The notes under the pieces: generated by a model
The model's input: the letters and a program-made list of their open reading frames with translations, nothing else
Told to the model about the DNA's origin: nothing
Database searches by the model: none
Shown: piece by piece, positions 6,116 to 8,932 of the stretch
How the letters are laid out: each line of letters starts with the position of its first letter
Position numbering within the stretch: the stretch's first letter is position 1
Assembly: GCA_963624095.1 (NCBI GenBank)
Contig: CAVFNZ010000101.1
Coordinates: forward strand, 1 to 8,932
Length of the DNA: 8,932 bases
Reading direction: 5' to 3'
Origin: Phocaeicola_A sp963624095
Lineage (GTDB): Bacteria > Bacteroidota > Bacteroidia > Bacteroidales > Bacteroidaceae
Made by a program: the position numbers and the translations under genes

Positions 6116-8686
6116 TTAGAAAGAGACTTTAATGCCCAACCGCACCCCGTTATGGTTGATGTCGGGGTGGTCGAGGTATGTAAGGCGATGGACATATTCC
6201 ACCTGCATAATCCGGAAGATGTTGTGGATGCCGGCACTGAACTCCACATAGGGTTCGTGCGGGTCCATGGCGAAACTGCTCTGGCGACCGTCACGCGTGG
6301 GGAACAGGAAGAGGTCCGCGTCCGCGGTGCTCTTGGCGGGGTCGTTCTTGTCGGTCAGCTTGCCGCAGAGTGCCTTCACGCTGAAGTGCTCGCGCCACTT
6401 GAGCCTCCGCAGGAGCGGGATGCGGTTGAGCAGCTTGCCGTTCATGTCGTAGTCCAGGTCAATCGAAGCGTAGCGGTCGGTCAGGAACTCCATGTTGTTC
6501 ATCAGGTTGAAGGTTCCCCGTTGCAGGAAATAAGAGGCGTTGGCTTGCTGCACCGGCAACAGCGGGAACGGCACTTTGTTCCACTGCGCCCCGGCCCTGA
6601 GCCGCACGTCCACCCTGCCCCATGAGGCGAGCCACACGCGTTTGAAGACGGAGAGTTCCGTCAGGTTGAAGCGATAGTCACCACCCAGCACGCCCGGCAT
6701 GCCCAACGTGTGGGTGAGGGTAAACACGGGTGAGTTCTTGTTGACGGCATAGCGTTTCTGCTTCGAGTTCATGTACTGTTCGCCGGGAGCGAAGCGCAAG
6801 GTCAGTTCCGCCTCGGTGGTATTGATGTCGTGAACCCTCTCCGTTCCGTCGCCCCCGTTGCGGATGTATTCCAGCTTGCCGGCCGGCTCGTCGTTGGTGC
6901 GGCGAAGTTCCAGCTTCGTGGAGAATCCGCTGTAGGCTTCGTATTGATAGGCCAATGAAATCTTGCGCACATAGGAGAGTTGGTCCACCGAGGAAGACTT
7001 CAAGAGGTTGAGGATGTTGTCTTTGTCGCGCGTCAGGAACTTGTCCACGGGCGACTGCACGTCGTACCGATAGGCAAGGGTTACGGAGTTGCGCGGAAAC
7101 TCGAAGGGCATATAGGCCTTCTTTTCAAAGCTATACTCCAGTTCGGCATTGTATTTCGACCGTCGGTCCTTGAAGCCATAGGCATAGTAGCCTTTGAGGA
7201 AGAGATGCGGATTGAGGTTGGCGGTGGTGGTGCCGCCGAAGCGCAAACGCAGTCCATCGACATAACTGGACGAGAGGACGGTACTGAGCGGACCGACATC
7301 CACCTTGCTCGGGGTCTTTTCGGAGCCCGTGGCGACGTAGTTCTCCACGCAAAGTTTCATCAGCCAGATGATTATCCTCAGGTTGGGAGCCTCTTCCACC
7401 TCCTTCACGAACCTGCCCATATTGGCCTCCTTGGCGGAGAGCGGCAGTTGTCGGTGTTCCTGCCAGAACGCGTCGTCCCTCAGCATAGCGTCCGCCAGGG
7501 TCTGCTTGGTGCGGCTGTTGCCGAAGTCCTTCTCGGGGATAGGGTCGAACGAGTGGTGACTGTATCGGATGGTGCGTTTCACCAACGCGCTCTGCAGCCG
7601 GAGCAAGGGCGGAAAGAGTTCGGTGGAGAGGTCGTCCTGCACCACTCCCCACGAGCCATTGCCCAGTTCGCCGTAGAGTTGGGAGATGCGCATGTTCTCC
7701 ACAAAGTTGACACCCGTGTGGCGGGGCAACTGCATGGTACACTTCTTCACTTGGTACGACGAGTCGGCCAGCACGTAGAGGTGTCCCGTGAAACCGAAGT
7801 CCTGCGGGTTCTGCGGGACGAAGGAGAGGTGGAAACATTTCTCCTTCTCCACCATCAGCGTGTCCATGATGTAGTACTTGTAGAACGAGATGGCGTTGTC
7901 CGAGATGGGGCTGACAAACTGTTTCTTGAGGAGGTACATGTTGTTGCGGTAGATGTCCACGTCGGCAAACACGTCCTGCATGATTTCCTGCACGATGTCA
8001 CCAATCTCGAAGAGGTTGTCGAGTCCCGTGTTGTTGATGCCCTTCACGATGGTTTTCTTCATCTTCGGATCCTTGCGGTAGAGTATTTCCGACGAGGTCT
8101 CCTGCACCGACACGGGCACCACCAGTTTCTTGGTGTCCGCGTCCACCTCCAGTTGGTTGGCCAGGAAGGGCATTTTCCTGTAGAGCCCGCTGTTGAGCCG
8201 TTCGGGTGTCATGTCGTTCAGTGCCATGGAGATTTTCTCGTACTTGTCGTAGCGGTAGAAGTCGTTCACGTCCAGGCTGCTGCTGTCTTTGGCGGCAATC
8301 ACCTTACGCATCATGACGACGGCGGGATTGTCTTTCTTGCGGTAGCGTTCGCGCTTGGGCCTCACCACCACCTCGCCCAGCACGATGTCATCGGGCACAA
8401 GGGCGACATTGAGTCTCTTCGTCACGCCGGGATTTATCTTCACCGTCTTCTTCACGTAACCCATGGAGGAGAACGTCAGCTCCGTCCACCCGGAATGGCT
8501 GTCGATGCGGAAGTTCCCCATGTTGTCCGTGATGGTTCCCACCCCTTTGCCCTCGTAGTAGACCGCGATGTAGGGGAGGCACTCGCGGGTGAGGGAGTCT
8601 GTGACCACGCCCCTTATCTGCGCGAGGCCGATGGTGGGTATAATGGCAAGTATACCTATTATATATATGTATAGTCTATGGAGCAT
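6116..8686 (-). CDS. DUF5686 outer-membrane protein with carboxypeptidase-regulatory-like domain
   Basis: The 856-residue protein begins with a signal peptide (residues 1-22, cleavage predicted after IGLA, before QIRG). A carboxypeptidase-regulatory-like beta-sandwich follows (about 24-97), the fold also found at the N terminus of SusC-type receptors, but no TonB plug domain comes after it. Residues 285-320 hold the conserved segment with DFGFTGHLYVLADSSYQVKK. From about 470 on, alternating amphipathic strands suggest a beta barrel. Near the end comes the family motif EFLTDRYASIDLDYDMNG with the IPLLRRLKWRE segment, and the protein ends in a terminal Phe (GIKVSF), as expected for an outer-membrane barrel. 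No molecular function is established to my knowledge. It is the first gene of the operon and probably sits in the outer membrane. Family assignment is firm, function open. Confidence 0.85.
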   Translation of the reverse strand: MLHRLYIYIIGILAIIPTIGLAQIRGVVTDSLTRECLPYIAVYYEGKGVGTITDNMGNFRIDSHSGWTELTFSSMGYVKKTVKINPGVTKRLNVALVPDDIVLGEVVVRPKRERYRKKDNPAVVMMRKVIAAKDSSSLDVNDFYRYDKYEKISMALNDMTPERLNSGLYRKMPFLANQLEVDADTKKLVVPVSVQETSSEILYRKDPKMKKTIVKGINNTGLDNLFEIGDIVQEIMQDVFADVDIYRNNMYLLKKQFVSPISDNAISFYKYYIMDTLMVEKEKCFHLSFVPQNPQDFGFTGHLYVLADSSYQVKKCTMQLPRHTGVNFVENMRISQLYGELGNGSWGVVQDDLSTELFPPLLRLQSALVKRTIRYSHHSFDPIPEKDFGNSRTKQTLADAMLRDDAFWQEHRQLPLSAKEANMGRFVKEVEEAPNLRIIIWLMKLCVENYVATGSEKTPSKVDVGPLSTVLSSSYVDGLRLRFGGTTTANLNPHLFLKGYYAYGFKDRRSKYNAELEYSFEKKAYMPFEFPRNSVTLAYRYDVQSPVDKFLTRDKDNILNLLKSSSVDQLSYVRKISLAYQYEAYSGFSTKLELRRTNDEPAGKLEYIRNGGDGTERVHDINTTEAELTLRFAPGEQYMNSKQKRYAVNKNSPVFTLTHTLGMPGVLGGDYRFNLTELSVFKRVWLASWGRVDVRLRAGAQWNKVPFPLLPVQQANASYFLQRGTFNLMNNMEFLTDRYASIDLDYDMNGKLLNRIPLLRRLKWREHFSVKALCGKLTDKNDPAKSTADADLFLFPTRDGRQSSFAMDPHEPYVEFSAGIHNIFRIMQVEYVHRLTYLDHPDINHNGVRLGIKVSF

Positions 8687-8719
8687 TATCCTGTTTTCCC
8701 GTAATCTTTATATTGCGTG

Positions 8720-8727
8720 CAAATGTA
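8720..8727 (-). promoter_or_regulatory. Candidate -7 box for the DUF5686-rarA operon
   Basis: On the minus strand the bases are TACATTTG, a full TAnnTTTG match 33 bases upstream of the ATG at 8686. The expected upstream TTG/TTTG element is not seen at 19-21 bases, where the DNA is GC-rich, so a factor-assisted or weaker promoter is possible. If used, transcription would start near 8713 and give a leader of about 27 bases. Confidence 0.5.
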
Positions 8728-8886
8728 GTGAGAAAAACGACACCCCGGTCAGGGTCTACTCATTTATTTCGAGTGTGCAGTCTCGTTCCTTGCCCATATT
8801 CGAAGGACTTTTCTTCAGGGAAACGCAAAATAGCCTTCCTTTCTTAGCGAAGCCAGTTCGGGAGAGCCCGTCTGACACCGTACGGG

Positions 8887-8932
8887 ATGAGGGTCTATAG
8901 CTGTACAACATGAGGGTCTATAGTTGTACGGG
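8887..8932. repeat. Tandem 23-bp direct repeat, two copies, at the right edge
   Basis: Two adjacent 23-bp units (8887-8909 and 8910-8932) share ATGAGGGTCTATAG, then a variable C or T, then TGTAC and a variable three-base end (AAC or GGG). GTACGGG also precedes the first unit (8880-8886), matching the end of the second. GTACAAC (8903-8909) and GTTGTAC (8923-8929) form a 7-bp inverted repeat across the junction. The array may continue beyond the window. Confidence 0.8.

Larger units (their letters stand above)
8687..8932. other. Non-coding upstream region of the operon
   Basis: No convincing gene is seen in these 246 bases. A plus-strand frame (8589-8900) overlaps the signal-peptide end of the DUF5686 gene antisense and has no family resemblance. 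The region holds a -7 box (8720-8727), a small CGGG/CCCG hairpin (about 8859-8870), two occurrences of GACACC followed shortly by AGGGTCTA (8739-8758 and 8874-8897), and the tandem repeat at the right edge. Confidence 0.55.

Noticed and set aside
6100..6294. 65-codon N-terminal extension of RarA
   Set aside because: It overlaps the end of the DUF5686 gene and has no similarity to RarA. The family start MAQPLAERMRP begins at 6099.
6980..8674. 564-residue plus-strand open frame
   Set aside because: Antisense to the DUF5686 gene. The composition is His/Val/Glu-rich with no domain, typical of an antisense shadow.
1..8932. CRISPR array, insertion sequence, rRNA or tRNA gene, phage or defence system
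   Set aside because: No spaced repeat array, transposase, terminal inverted repeats of an element, RNA gene core sequences or defence-type domains were found on either strand.

Overview
The window looks like chromosomal DNA of a Bacteroidales bacterium, most likely Bacteroides or a close relative. Three things point there. Upstream regions carry TAnnTTTG-type -7 boxes, two of them clearly with a TTG or TTTC element 19-20 bases upstream. The genes I checked have no evident Shine-Dalgarno sequence. The gene families are typical of the group: a DUF5686 outer-membrane protein with a carboxypeptidase-regulatory-like domain, an orphan RhaM, and a divergent carboxyltransferase/biotinyl-like protein. 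Coding DNA is clearly richer in G+C than the intergenic DNA. Every supported gene is on the minus strand; the long plus-strand open frames are antisense shadows.

In the direction of transcription (right to left), the right end (8687-8932) is non-coding, with a two-copy 23-bp tandem repeat at the edge and a -7 box for the next gene. A tightly packed probable operon follows: a DUF5686 outer-membrane protein (8686-6116), RarA (6099-4828), a D-2-hydroxyacid dehydrogenase (4835-3855) and a TRIC/UPF0126 membrane protein (3858-3220). The gaps are 16 bp, -8 bp and -4 bp. A consensus-like promoter then drives rhaM, L-rhamnose mutarotase (3077-2760). Another promoter drives a 591-residue protein that resembles the carboxyltransferase plus biotin-carrier subunit of pyruvate carboxylase or oxaloacetate decarboxylase (2660-885).

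The left 885 bases hold no substantial complete gene. They contain a GC-rich 11-bp hairpin just past the carboxyltransferase gene, a compact putative small-RNA unit (promoter about 412-442, terminator 224-262) that can encode a 14-residue peptide, and the first 18 codons of a secreted protein running off the left edge.

The most interesting observations are two. The carboxyltransferase-like protein keeps its metal-site residues but appears to have lost the biotin-accepting lysine (Trp in its place) and the catalytic threonine of the carboxyltransferase site. The small transcription unit at 224-405 has its own promoter, competing hairpins, a Cys-containing mini-ORF and a GNRA-capped terminator. 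The operon itself appears to combine house-keeping functions (cell envelope, replication repair, 2-keto acid reduction, membrane transport) with no obvious single pathway.
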